Assembly: GCF_902706195.1 (NCBI RefSeq)
Contig: NZ_CACSJO010000002.1
Span: 1 to 64,000 of the forward strand
Source of the DNA: Novosphingobium sp. 18050
GTDB taxonomy: Bacteria; Pseudomonadota; Alphaproteobacteria; Sphingomonadales; Sphingomonadaceae
Reading direction: 5' to 3'
Length of the DNA: 64,000 bases
The notes below the pieces were generated by a model that did no database searches, was not told where the DNA came from, and saw nothing but the letters and a program-made list of their open reading frames with translations. Position numbers and translations under genes: made by a program. Shown here in pieces: positions 14,681 through 21,724 of the stretch. Position 1 is the first letter of the stretch, and every line of letters begins with the position of its first letter.

Positions 14681-15934
14681 TCAGCCCAGAATGCCTGCCG
14701 TCTTACCGGCACGGGTGAACATGCCGATGATCTGCTGGACCTGCTCTGCCGAATGTTCGGCGCAGAGCGAGCAGCGCAGCAGGGTCATGTTCGCGGGCGT
14801 TGCCGGCGGGCGGGCGAGGTTCACGTAGAGGCCTTCGTGCAGCAGGGCCTCCCACATCGCGGCGCCGCGTTCCAGATCGGGCATGATCACCGCGATGATC
14901 GCGCTCTGCGGGCTGTCGGTGCCGAGCTGGAAGCCGGCGTCCGTCAGGCCCTTGTGCAGGGTGCGCGAGCTTTCCCACAGATGCGCGCGCTTGTCGGCGG
15001 CGTTCATCAGCTTGCGGATCGAGGTGGCCGCGGTGGCGACCACGCTGGGCGGCAGGCTGGCGGTGAACACGTAGGGGCGGCAGACCAAGCGCATGATCTC
15101 GAACTTGGGGTGGTTCGAGACGCAGAAGCCGCCCACGGTGCCGACCGACTTGGAGAACGTGCCGATCACGAAATCGACGTCGTCCAGGCAGCCCTGATCC
15201 TCGGCCACGCCGCGCCCGTTGGGGCCGATGAAGCCCATCGAATGCGCTTCGTCCACCAGCACCATGGCGCCGTACTTCTTGGCGATGGCGATCATCTCCT
15301 TGAGCGGGGCGATATCGCCCAGCATCGAGTAGACGCCTTCGAGGATGACCAGCTTGCCCGCGCCTTCGGGGATACGCTTGAGGCGCTTTTCCATCGCCTC
15401 GATGTCGTTGTGCTTGAAGGGCACCACTTCGGCATCGCCCATCTTGCAGCCGTCCCAGATGGAAGCGTGGCTGTCGATGTCGAGGATGATGTAGTCACCC
15501 TTGCCGGCGATGGTGGAGATGATCCCCAGGTTCGCCTGGTAGCCGGTCGAGAACACCATCGCGTGGTCCATGGCGTAGAAGTCGCAGAGCGCTTCTTCGA
15601 CCGCGCGGTGGCCGGCATAGGTTCCGTTGAGAACCCGGCTGCCGGTGGTGCCTGCGCCGAAATCGTCGAGGGCCTGCTTGCCCGCCGCGATCACGTCAGG
15701 GTCGAAGGTCATGCCCATGTAGTTGTAGGTGCCGAGCAGGATCGTCTCGCGCCCGTTGCACAGGGCGACGGTGGGCGAGATCACCTTTTCCATCACGAGG
15801 CCGAACGGATCGGTCACGCCGGTGGAAAGCAGGTTCTCGCGCATCTGGATCAGCGGGTCGAACTTGCTGAAAAGGTCCCTTTCACCGCCGATGACGGTTT
15901 CGGGCTGGTCGGGCTGGTTCACGGCATCGGTCAT
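14681..15934 (-). CDS. spt: Serine palmitoyltransferase
   Basis: A 417-residue PLP enzyme that condenses L-serine with an acyl thioester to 3-ketosphinganine, the first step of sphingolipid synthesis. Start ATG 15934 gives MTDAVNQPDQPETV, matching the length of the Sphingomonas enzyme. Recognisable motifs are LLGTYNYMGMTFDPDVI, DSHASIWDGC, LVDEAHSMGFIGPNGRG (PLP-binding aspartate and histidine) and GTFSKSVGTVGGF with the PLP lysine. It resembles Sphingomonas paucimobilis SPT block by block. Directly upstream, seven bases away, is a dedicated acyl carrier protein, so the acyl donor may be acyl-ACP. Confidence 0.93.
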   Translation of the reverse strand: MTDAVNQPDQPETVIGGERDLFSKFDPLIQMRENLLSTGVTDPFGLVMEKVISPTVALCNGRETILLGTYNYMGMTFDPDVIAAGKQALDDFGAGTTGSRVLNGTYAGHRAVEEALCDFYAMDHAMVFSTGYQANLGIISTIAGKGDYIILDIDSHASIWDGCKMGDAEVVPFKHNDIEAMEKRLKRIPEGAGKLVILEGVYSMLGDIAPLKEMIAIAKKYGAMVLVDEAHSMGFIGPNGRGVAEDQGCLDDVDFVIGTFSKSVGTVGGFCVSNHPKFEIMRLVCRPYVFTASLPPSVVATAATSIRKLMNAADKRAHLWESSRTLHKGLTDAGFQLGTDSPQSAIIAVIMPDLERGAAMWEALLHEGLYVNLARPPATPANMTLLRCSLCAEHSAEQVQQIIGMFTRAGKTAGILG

Positions 15935-15941
15935 CTGGCGC

Positions 15942-16181
15942 TCAGCCCTTGATCTTGACGACGGCGTCGACAAGCTGGCCGTAGGTTTCGATCTCGGCCT
16001 GGGCGTTCATCGAGATGATGATGTCGAATTCGTCCTCGATGGCGGCGACGAAGTCCATCACCGTCAGGCTGTCGAATTCGAGGTCGTCGGTGAAGCGGGT
16101 GGCGTCGGCGATGGCGACGCCCTTCTTGTTGAAGGGCTCGATCAGCGCGGCGATGCGGGCCGAGGTCTCTGCGCGGTCCAT
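15942..16181 (-). CDS. Acyl carrier protein paired with serine palmitoyltransferase
   Basis: A 79-residue acyl carrier protein. The phosphopantetheine site is the serine of EFDSLTVMDFVAAIEDEF near residue 36, the standard DSL motif. The ATG at 16181 has GGAG ten bases upstream. The gene is followed by spt after seven bases, as in other sphingolipid-making alphaproteobacteria where such an ACP delivers the fatty acyl chain to SPT. It lacks the strongly acidic look of housekeeping AcpP (note the NKKGVAIADATRF segment), supporting a specialised role. Confidence 0.9.
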   Translation of the reverse strand: MDRAETSARIAALIEPFNKKGVAIADATRFTDDLEFDSLTVMDFVAAIEDEFDIIISMNAQAEIETYGQLVDAVVKIKG

Positions 16182-16270
16182 GAGGGTATCTCCGAAAGGG
16201 TCTTGGCGGCGCTTTGGCCGCGAATTGCGGCGCAAAAGCGGCGCGGGTGTATCATGTCAAGCTGTCTGTA

Positions 16271-16633
16271 TCAGAGAAGTGCCCGAACTGCCTGCATGAA
16301 CGGCCCGATCGAAACCGGCTTGGCGAGGTATCCCTCGGCCCCGGCTTCGCGGATGCGTTCCTCGTCGCCCTTGCCGGCATAGGCGGTGACGGCAAGGATC
16401 GGGATGGCGCGCAGGACCGGGTCCTTCTTCGCCGCCTCGATCAGGTCCAGCCCGGAAACGTTGGGGAGCTGGATGTCCATGATGATCAGATTGGGCACGA
16501 ACTGGCGTGCGCGTTCGAGCGCGTCCAGCCCGTCGCCGACCGGCTCCACTGCATAGCCCTGGCTCCTGAGCACGTCGCAAAAGAGCTTCCGGTTGAGATC
16601 GTTGTCCTCGACAACGAGGATTCGCTTTGCCAT
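16271..16633 (-). CDS. divK: Single-domain response regulator, DivK-like
   Basis: A 120-residue stand-alone receiver. The acidic pocket is VVEDNDLNRKLF (DN pair near residue 9), the phosphorylated aspartate is in NLIIMDIQLPNVSG near residue 53, and the conserved lysine is in GYLAKPVS near residue 105. The segment AYAGKGDEERIREAGAEGYL closely follows Caulobacter DivK, which controls the CtrA cell-cycle pathway through DivJ, PleC and DivL. No output domain or kinase is present. It is transcribed divergently from DUF3572 with 48 bases between them. Confidence 0.85.
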   Translation of the reverse strand: MAKRILVVEDNDLNRKLFCDVLRSQGYAVEPVGDGLDALERARQFVPNLIIMDIQLPNVSGLDLIEAAKKDPVLRAIPILAVTAYAGKGDEERIREAGAEGYLAKPVSIGPFMQAVRALL

Positions 16634-16681
16634 TCGACGCCCTGATGACCATCTGGAGGTAACATATCTCTGTCATTGGCC

Positions 16682-17002
16682 ATGCCAGAGTTGGCGCATA
16701 CCTATTCCACGAGAGCGAGACTGACAATTCTTCGAGAACCGCCATCCCCCGCAAGTGACCCTCAGGCTCTGGCCCTCAACGCGCTGGGCTGGGTGCTGGG
16801 CGATGATTCGCGCGCCGAGCGGTTTCTGTCGCTCACCGGTCTGACGCCCGAGGAACTGCGCGCGTCGCTGGGCGAGCCAGCTACTCTGGCGGCGGTGCTG
16901 GAGTTTCTGTGTCAGCACGAGCCGGACCTCCTCGGCGCCGCCGATGCGCTGGGCGTGTCGCCGCAGACACTGGTGGCCGCACGCGAAAGGCTCGGCGCAT
17001 GA
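16682..17002 (+). CDS. DUF3572 family protein
   Basis: A 106-residue protein of unknown function. The DUF3572 signature is seen as ALALNALGWVLGDDSRAERFLSLTGL around residue 30 and AAVLEFLCQHEPDLLGAADALG near residue 75; the sequence is mostly helical. Two starts are possible (TTG 16676, ATG 16682); the ATG was taken. No clear ribosome binding site is near it, so translation may start elsewhere by a few codons. It overlaps the following HAD gene by four bases (ATGA), and the two are usually neighbours in sphingomonads as far as I recall. Confidence 0.75.
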   Translation: MPELAHTYSTRARLTILREPPSPASDPQALALNALGWVLGDDSRAERFLSLTGLTPEELRASLGEPATLAAVLEFLCQHEPDLLGAADALGVSPQTLVAARERLGA

Positions 17003-17646
17003 GCCGGCCGCTTCTCATCACCGACTGCGATGAAGTGCTGCTGCACATGATCAAGCACTTCCGTGACTGGCTGGCCGAGGACGAGGGCGTCGAATTCGAC
17101 CTCACCGGCGGCGAGTTCTACAAGTCGATGCGCCGGATCGGCGGCGATGCGCCGCTGGAACATGCGGAGATGTGGGACCTGCTGGGGCGTTTCTTCGATA
17201 CCCAGATGCACCGTCAGACCGTGATCGAAGGCGCGGTGGACGCCATCGCCGCGATTCGCGAACGGGCCGACGTGGTGGTCCTGACCAACCTTCAGGATTT
17301 TCGCCGCGAGGCGCGCGCGGCACAGCTTGCCGGGCACGGGATGGACCTTCGGGTGTTCACCAATCAGGGTCCCAAAGGCCCGGCACTTCAGGCGATTCTC
17401 GACGAGTACAAGCCGAGCCGCGCCGTTTTCATCGACGATCTCTCGCAGCACCACGGCTCGGTCTTCGAGATCGCGCCCGCCGTGCGCCGCCTGCACCTTT
17501 GCGGCGAACCCCAGATTGCCCCCAATATCAAGTGCGCTCTCCAGCTCGGCCACGCCCATGCGCGGATCGACGACTGGGCCAGCGCGCTCCCCTGGCTGCT
17601 CGACAGCCTGACCAGCGAAGAAAAGGATTTGCAATCCCATGAGTGA
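16999..17646 (+). CDS. HAD-family hydrolase
   Basis: A 215-residue haloacid dehalogenase-type phosphatase. Motif I is LLITDCDEVLLHM at the N-terminus (nucleophile aspartate followed by DxD), motif II VVVLTNLQDFRRE near residue 95 and motif IV RAVFIDDLSQHHGS near residue 143. The substrate is unknown. The ATG overlaps the stop of the DUF3572 gene and its own end overlaps the RidA gene by eight bases, so DUF3572, HAD and RidA are probably co-translated. Pairing with a RidA enamine deaminase suggests a metabolite-repair role, which is inference. Confidence 0.85.
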   Translation: MSRPLLITDCDEVLLHMIKHFRDWLAEDEGVEFDLTGGEFYKSMRRIGGDAPLEHAEMWDLLGRFFDTQMHRQTVIEGAVDAIAAIRERADVVVLTNLQDFRREARAAQLAGHGMDLRVFTNQGPKGPALQAILDEYKPSRAVFIDDLSQHHGSVFEIAPAVRRLHLCGEPQIAPNIKCALQLGHAHARIDDWASALPWLLDSLTSEEKDLQSHE

Positions 17647-18103
17647 CATCGACACCCGCCTGACCGAACTCGGCCTGACCCTGCCCGCAGCGGCGGCCCC
17701 GGTCGCGGCTTACGTGCCGGTCGTCGTCGCGGGCGGGCTCGCCCACGTCTCGGGCCAGCTGCCCTTCGTCGAGGGCAAGCTGGTCACCGGCCGTCTGGGC
17801 GAGGGCGTCTCGATCGAGGCCGGCACCGAAGCGGCTCAGGCCTGCGCGGTGATGATTCTGGCACAGCTAAAAGCCGCGCTCGGTTCGCTCGACCGCGTGG
17901 AGCGGATCGTGAAGCTGGGCGTGTTCATCAATTCGGCCGGCGATTTCACCGATCAGCCCAAGGTCGCCAATGGCGCCTCGGAACTGATGGTCGCGGTCTT
18001 CGGCGAGGCGGGCAAGCATGCGCGTAGCGCCGTGGGCGTCCCCGTCCTGCCTTTGGGCGCCGCTGTCGAAGTGGACGCCATCGTTGCCGTTCGCCCTGCT
18101 TGA
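17639..18103 (+). CDS. RidA family protein (reactive intermediate/imine deaminase)
   Basis: A 154-residue Rid protein of the longer YjgF-like subfamily. Typical blocks are VVVAGGLAHVSGQLP near residue 28, the helix AAQACAVMILAQLKAALGSL, DRVERIVKLGVFIN near residue 84 and HARSAVGVPVLPLGAAVEVDAIVAV at the C-terminus, which includes the active-site arginine and the subunit interface. RidA proteins hydrolyse 2-aminoacrylate and related imines; longer members may have different substrates. The gene overlaps its neighbours on both sides. Confidence 0.9.
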   Translation: MSDIDTRLTELGLTLPAAAAPVAAYVPVVVAGGLAHVSGQLPFVEGKLVTGRLGEGVSIEAGTEAAQACAVMILAQLKAALGSLDRVERIVKLGVFINSAGDFTDQPKVANGASELMVAVFGEAGKHARSAVGVPVLPLGAAVEVDAIVAVRPA

Positions 18104-18890
18104 CCGCTGGGCCTCCCCTGTACCCGATCCGCGCAAGGTCGCGTGGATCGGGGAGCAGGACTATGCCCATCGCGGGCTGCACGGCGCCAGTGCCGGGGGC
18201 TACGTGCCCGAAAACTCGCGCGCGGCCTTCACAAGGGCCATCGCGCAGGGACACGGCATCGAACTGGACGTGCAGCGTTCCAGCGACGGGCAGCCGGTGG
18301 TGTTCCACGACGATGCGCTTGATCGGCTGACGGCCGAGGCGGGCCCGGTCGCCCGGCGCAGCGCCGCGCAGCTGGGCGCCATCGCGCTTGGCGGAACCGC
18401 CGAAACCATTCCTACACTGCGGCAGGTTCTCGCCCAGATCGCCGGCAAGGTGCCGGTGCTGATCGAGGTGAAGTCAGACCGCCACAACCGCGTCGCCGCG
18501 CTTTGCCTGGCGGTGCGCCGGGTGCTGGAAGGGTACACCGGCCAACATGCGGTGATGAGCTTCGACCCGCGCGTATCGCGTTGGTACTGGCGCAATTCGC
18601 CGCACACCGTGCGCGGCCTCATCGTCTCGGAGGGCGAGGACCGTGCGCTTCCCGGCAAGCTGCGCCGCCGCCTGTCGCTGTGGCATGCGCGGCCCGATTT
18701 CCTCGCCTACGATGTGCGCGACCTGCCGAGCCGCTTTGCGGCCGGTCAGCGCCGCCGGGGTCTTCCCGTGGCGACCTGGACCGTGCGCGAGGCCGAACAC
18801 GACGAGCGCGCCGAAGCCTATGCCGACGCCGCGATCTTCGAGACTGGCGACGTGCCCAAAGCCCAGGCAGGGAGCGAGGCGCAGGCGTGA
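18084..18890 (+). CDS. Glycerophosphodiester phosphodiesterase family protein
   Basis: A TIM-barrel phosphodiesterase of about 268 residues that would release glycerol 3-phosphate from phospholipid head groups. The active site is seen in YAHRGLHGA, then PENSRAAFTRAI, IELDVQRSSDGQPVVFHDDALDRLT, with the key histidines, glutamate and aspartate of the GDPD family in place. The start is unclear: no ATG lies close to the conserved part, so I used the in-frame TTG at 18084; an ATG at 18018 is possible but would overlap RidA by 86 bases. The stop overlaps the next gene's GTG. Confidence 0.82.
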   Translation: MPFALLDRWASPVPDPRKVAWIGEQDYAHRGLHGASAGGYVPENSRAAFTRAIAQGHGIELDVQRSSDGQPVVFHDDALDRLTAEAGPVARRSAAQLGAIALGGTAETIPTLRQVLAQIAGKVPVLIEVKSDRHNRVAALCLAVRRVLEGYTGQHAVMSFDPRVSRWYWRNSPHTVRGLIVSEGEDRALPGKLRRRLSLWHARPDFLAYDVRDLPSRFAAGQRRRGLPVATWTVREAEHDERAEAYADAAIFETGDVPKAQAGSEAQA

Positions 18891-20029
18891 GTGATGGTGG
18901 CTTCACGGCAAGGATACTTAGCGCGGTCGGCGAACTGCCGGCGGCCGAGTGGGACGCGCTGACGGACGGGACCAACCCCTTCGTCTGCCACGCCTTCCTC
19001 ACCGCCATGGAGCGCTCGCGCAGTGTCGGAGCCCGCAGCGGCTGGACTCCGCTGCCGATCGTGATCGACGGCCCGGACGGCACCCTCGCAGCGGCGCTAC
19101 CGGCCTATCTCAAGGACCATTCCCAGGGCGAATACGTTTTCGACCACGCATGGGCCGATGCCTGGCACCGGGCGGGCGGGTCGTACTATCCCAAGCTTCA
19201 GATCGCCGTGCCCTTCACTCCGGCAACCGGCCCGCGGCTGCTGACCCGGCATCCCGAATTAAATCTTGCGCTGCTGCGCGCGGCGGAAACGCTGTGCCGC
19301 GAAAACGGCCTGTCCTCCGCCCACGCGACTTTCATCGAGCCGGAGCAGGTGTCGGTGTTCGAGGACGCGGGCTGGCTGATGCGCGAGGATATCCAGTTTC
19401 ACTGGGAAAACCGGGGCTATGCCGGCTTCGACGATTTCCTGGAGGCGCTCTCGTCGCGCAAGCGCAAGGATCTGCGCAAGGAACGGGCGAAGGCGCAGGA
19501 GGGCGTGGAGATCCACAGCTTCACCGGCAGCGGGATCGAGGAGGCGCACTGGGATGCGTTCTGGGATTTCTACCAGGACACCGGCGCGCGCAAATGGGGC
19601 CGTCCCTACCTGACCCGCGAGGCATTCAGCCTGCTGGGCGAAGTGATGGCGGACCGCATCCTGCTGGTCATGGCCTTCATCGACGGCGAGGCGGTGGCAG
19701 GTGCGCTCAACTTCATCGGCGGCGAGGCGCTCTATGGGCGGTATTGGGGCGCGCGGATCGACAAGCCGTTCCTGCACTTCGAGCTGTGCTATTATCAGGC
19801 CATCGACGCCGCGATCGCCCTAGGCCTGAGCCGCGTCGAGGCGGGGGCGCAGGGCGGGCACAAGCTGGCGCGGGGCTATGAACCGGTGCGCACGGTTTCC
19901 GCGCACTACATCGTCCATGATGGCCTTCGCGCCGCGATCGCCGACTACCTCGAGCAGGAACGGGCCGGCATCGCGCTCGACCAGTTGTCGCTCGGGGACC
20001 GTTCGCCCTTCAGGAAAGGCGACGGCTGA
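18887..20029 (+). CDS. FemAB-like / GNAT-fold acyltransferase (DUF482 type)
   Basis: A 380-residue protein starting with GTG at 18887, which overlaps the GDPD stop by four bases. It has the tandem GNAT layout of the peptidogalycan-type DUF482 family: NPFVCHAFLTAMERSRSVG near residue 25, LPAYLKDHSQGEYVFDHAWA near residue 68, then SSRKRKDLRKERAKA and a KWGRPYLTREAF segment near residue 235, ending EAGAQGGHKLARGYEPV, where acyl-CoA or aminoacyl-tRNA would bind. The true substrate is unknown; homologs are often described as acetyltransferases for cell-envelope molecules. Confidence 0.85.
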   Translation: MSDGGFTARILSAVGELPAAEWDALTDGTNPFVCHAFLTAMERSRSVGARSGWTPLPIVIDGPDGTLAAALPAYLKDHSQGEYVFDHAWADAWHRAGGSYYPKLQIAVPFTPATGPRLLTRHPELNLALLRAAETLCRENGLSSAHATFIEPEQVSVFEDAGWLMREDIQFHWENRGYAGFDDFLEALSSRKRKDLRKERAKAQEGVEIHSFTGSGIEEAHWDAFWDFYQDTGARKWGRPYLTREAFSLLGEVMADRILLVMAFIDGEAVAGALNFIGGEALYGRYWGARIDKPFLHFELCYYQAIDAAIALGLSRVEAGAQGGHKLARGYEPVRTVSAHYIVHDGLRAAIADYLEQERAGIALDQLSLGDRSPFRKGDG

Positions 20030-20033
20030 CGGT

Positions 20034-20372
20034 TCAGGCGGCCTTGCGGGTCGAGGCGGACAGCCACTGGCGCGCGCGGCGCTGGGCTTCGGCGATTTCG
20101 CGGGCGGTCATGTCGTCGGATACTTCGGCGCGGCAGATCGGTGCTTCCTCATGCCCGCCGACCGCGGCGAGGTTGAACCACTTGTGCGCTTCGATCAGGT
20201 CGCAATCAACGCCGTGGCTTGCGGTCGAATAGGCGACGCCGAGATCGAAATATGCCGAACTGTCACCCTGCGCAGCAGCGGCAAGCGCCTGTGCGATCAT
20301 CATGTCGCCGGCCGTTAAGTCCGTGGCGGACAGCGGAGCGGCAGTGGTTTGATTAATCCAGACAGTTTCCAT
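20034..20372 (-). CDS. Sel1-like repeat protein
   Basis: A 112-residue protein with one recognisable Sel1/TPR-type repeat: SSAYFDLGVAYSTASHGVDC followed by LIEAHKWFNLAAVGGHEEA, the second helix carrying the A-HKWFNLAA core. Similar single-Sel1 proteins of about this size are common in sphingomonads. No signal peptide or enzyme motif is visible. It converges on the acyltransferase gene (4-base gap) and diverges from dksA over a 300-base promoter region. Its function is probably protein-protein contact. Confidence 0.7.
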   Translation of the reverse strand: METVWINQTTAAPLSATDLTAGDMMIAQALAAAAQGDSSAYFDLGVAYSTASHGVDCDLIEAHKWFNLAAVGGHEEAPICRAEVSDDMTAREIAEAQRRARQWLSASTRKAA

Positions 20373-20546
20373 CGTAGGCCCCTGATTCGTTCGATCGATG
20401 CATTTCCCTGCAATCGATGGCTCGAAACTGGATGATTCGTCCGAAGATATAGTTAACGCGCGCTGCGAGACTCTCCTTTACGCGTGGCTCATCTGTCCCA
20501 CCCCGGAACTTCGTTAAGAATTTTGTGGAGGATCGCTTATATCCGC

Positions 20547-20575
20547 TTGTGCAGGGATTTTTGCGGAACTATAGG
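20547..20575 (+). promoter_or_regulatory. Promoter of dksA
   Basis: TTGTGC (20547-20552), a 17-base spacer and TATAGG (20570-20575). This would start transcription near 20583 and give a leader of about 85 bases before the ATG at 20670, including a small CCGGG-AAAAA-CCCGG hairpin near 20603. The 297-base gap between the Sel1 gene and dksA shows no other feature. Confidence 0.5.
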
Positions 20576-20669
20576 CCCCGGAACCGCGGATCGTTGTTGG
20601 GTTACCGGGAAAAACCCGGGACTGCAGGGCGTTAGCGATCCGATGGAGACACCTGCGGAGTTTCTCTGG

Positions 20670-21128
20670 ATGGCAACGGCCCTAGTTGACGAAATCGATG
20701 TGCTGGCAAAAGCAAAGCGCGCCATAGGCGGCGCCTATATTGCCTCTGCCGACGAAACATACATGAATGATGCGCAGCAGGATTATTTCCGCAAGCTGCT
20801 GATGGCCTGGAAGCGTTCCATTCTTGAAGCGTCTGCAGGCACTTTGCAGCAGTTGCAGGATGGTCCGATCCGCGATGCCGATCTCAACGACCGTGCGTCG
20901 AGCGAGACCGACTGGGGCATCGAACTGCGTACTCGCGACCGTCAGCGCAAGCTGATCGCCAAGATCGATTCGGCCCTGCGCCGCATCGAAGAGGGCGAAT
21001 ACGGTTATTGCGAGGTCACTGGCGAACCGATCGGCCTTGGCCGACTGGAAGCACGCCCCATCGCGACGATGACGGTAGAGGCACAGGAAGCGCACGAGCG
21101 CCGCGAAAAAGTCTCGCGCGACGACTGA
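20670..21128 (+). CDS. dksA: DksA/TraR-family RNA polymerase-binding regulator with degenerate zinc finger
   Basis: A 152-residue DksA that binds the RNA polymerase secondary channel and works with ppGpp. The coiled-coil tip is in AQQDYFRKLLMAWK, the coil continues through ASSETDWGIELRTRDRQRKL, and the C-terminal region reads EEGEYGYCEVTGEPIGLGRL. Of the four zinc cysteines only the first remains (YGYC); the others are replaced by threonine, leucine-type and alanine positions, as in cysteine-poor alphaproteobacterial DksA. The ATG at 20670 fits homologs (MATxLVDE); an ATG at 20643 is possible but less likely. Confidence 0.9.
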   Translation: MATALVDEIDVLAKAKRAIGGAYIASADETYMNDAQQDYFRKLLMAWKRSILEASAGTLQQLQDGPIRDADLNDRASSETDWGIELRTRDRQRKLIAKIDSALRRIEEGEYGYCEVTGEPIGLGRLEARPIATMTVEAQEAHERREKVSRDD

Positions 21129-21142
21129 CGTTTCGGTTTCTG

Positions 21143-21172
21143 ACCCGGCCGCAGGGTTAGCCTCGGCCGGGT
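21143..21172 (+). terminator. Terminator after dksA
   Basis: ACCCGGCCG (21143-21151) pairs perfectly with CGGCCGGGT (21164-21172) around a 12-base loop, followed by TATTAAG. It lies 15 bases past the dksA stop. The rest of the gap to the PilZ gene shows nothing I can support. Confidence 0.65.
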
Positions 21173-21292
21173 TATTAAGCCTTTGTTTGCCATTGTCGGC
21201 TAGAAATAGAGGCTGAGGCGCGCTATTTTGCGTGCGCCAGTCGCTATCGACATGGTCGCAGGCAAAGCGCAATCGAAAGCCGGACGGAGCGC

Positions 21293-21658
21293 ATGAACGA
21301 AGGTGAAAATCGGCAGATCGCGCGCGACAGCCTGTTCCTCATGGCTGACTTGCGCGTCGATGGACTTGACGGAGAGTTCCGTATCAAGGTCCGCAACCTG
21401 TCCGCCGGCGGCATGATGGGCGAAGGAACGGTGCGCGTCGTGCGCGGGACCGTCGTCGTGGTGAGCATCCGTAACATCGGCTGGATCGAAGGCTCGGTCG
21501 CCTGGGTACAGGACAGCCGGTTCGGCGTGGCCTTTGCCAACGACATCGATCCCCGCCTCGCCCGCGCCCCTGTCGTCAAGACCGAGGACCCAACTCCCGG
21601 GTTCATGCGCAATCACGAAGCGCGGATGAACAGCAGCGCAGTTCTGCGCAAGATCTGA
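21293..21658 (+). CDS. PilZ domain protein
   Basis: A 121-residue single PilZ domain, a cyclic-di-GMP receptor fold. The first binding motif is the RQIARDSLF stretch (spaced arginines near residue 7), the second is VRNLSAGGMMGEG near residue 34, the (D/N)xSxxG motif. A beta-barrel follows (GTVVVVSIRNIGWIEGSVAWV). The last 30 residues have no visible domain. Such stand-alone PilZ proteins usually act through partners in motility or exopolysaccharide control, but no such genes lie nearby. Confidence 0.85.
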   Translation: MNEGENRQIARDSLFLMADLRVDGLDGEFRIKVRNLSAGGMMGEGTVRVVRGTVVVVSIRNIGWIEGSVAWVQDSRFGVAFANDIDPRLARAPVVKTEDPTPGFMRNHEARMNSSAVLRKI

Positions 21659-21724
21659 TCCCGCCACGGGAAATTTCCCGATCCGCCATTTGCGGGGCGG
21701 GCGAAATGGATTACTCGGTGCGAC

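Noticed and set aside
21667-21680. CGGGAAATTTCCCG palindrome between the PilZ and substrate-binding genes
   Set aside because: Perfect but only 14 bases with no loop; neither terminator nor operator can be argued from one short site.
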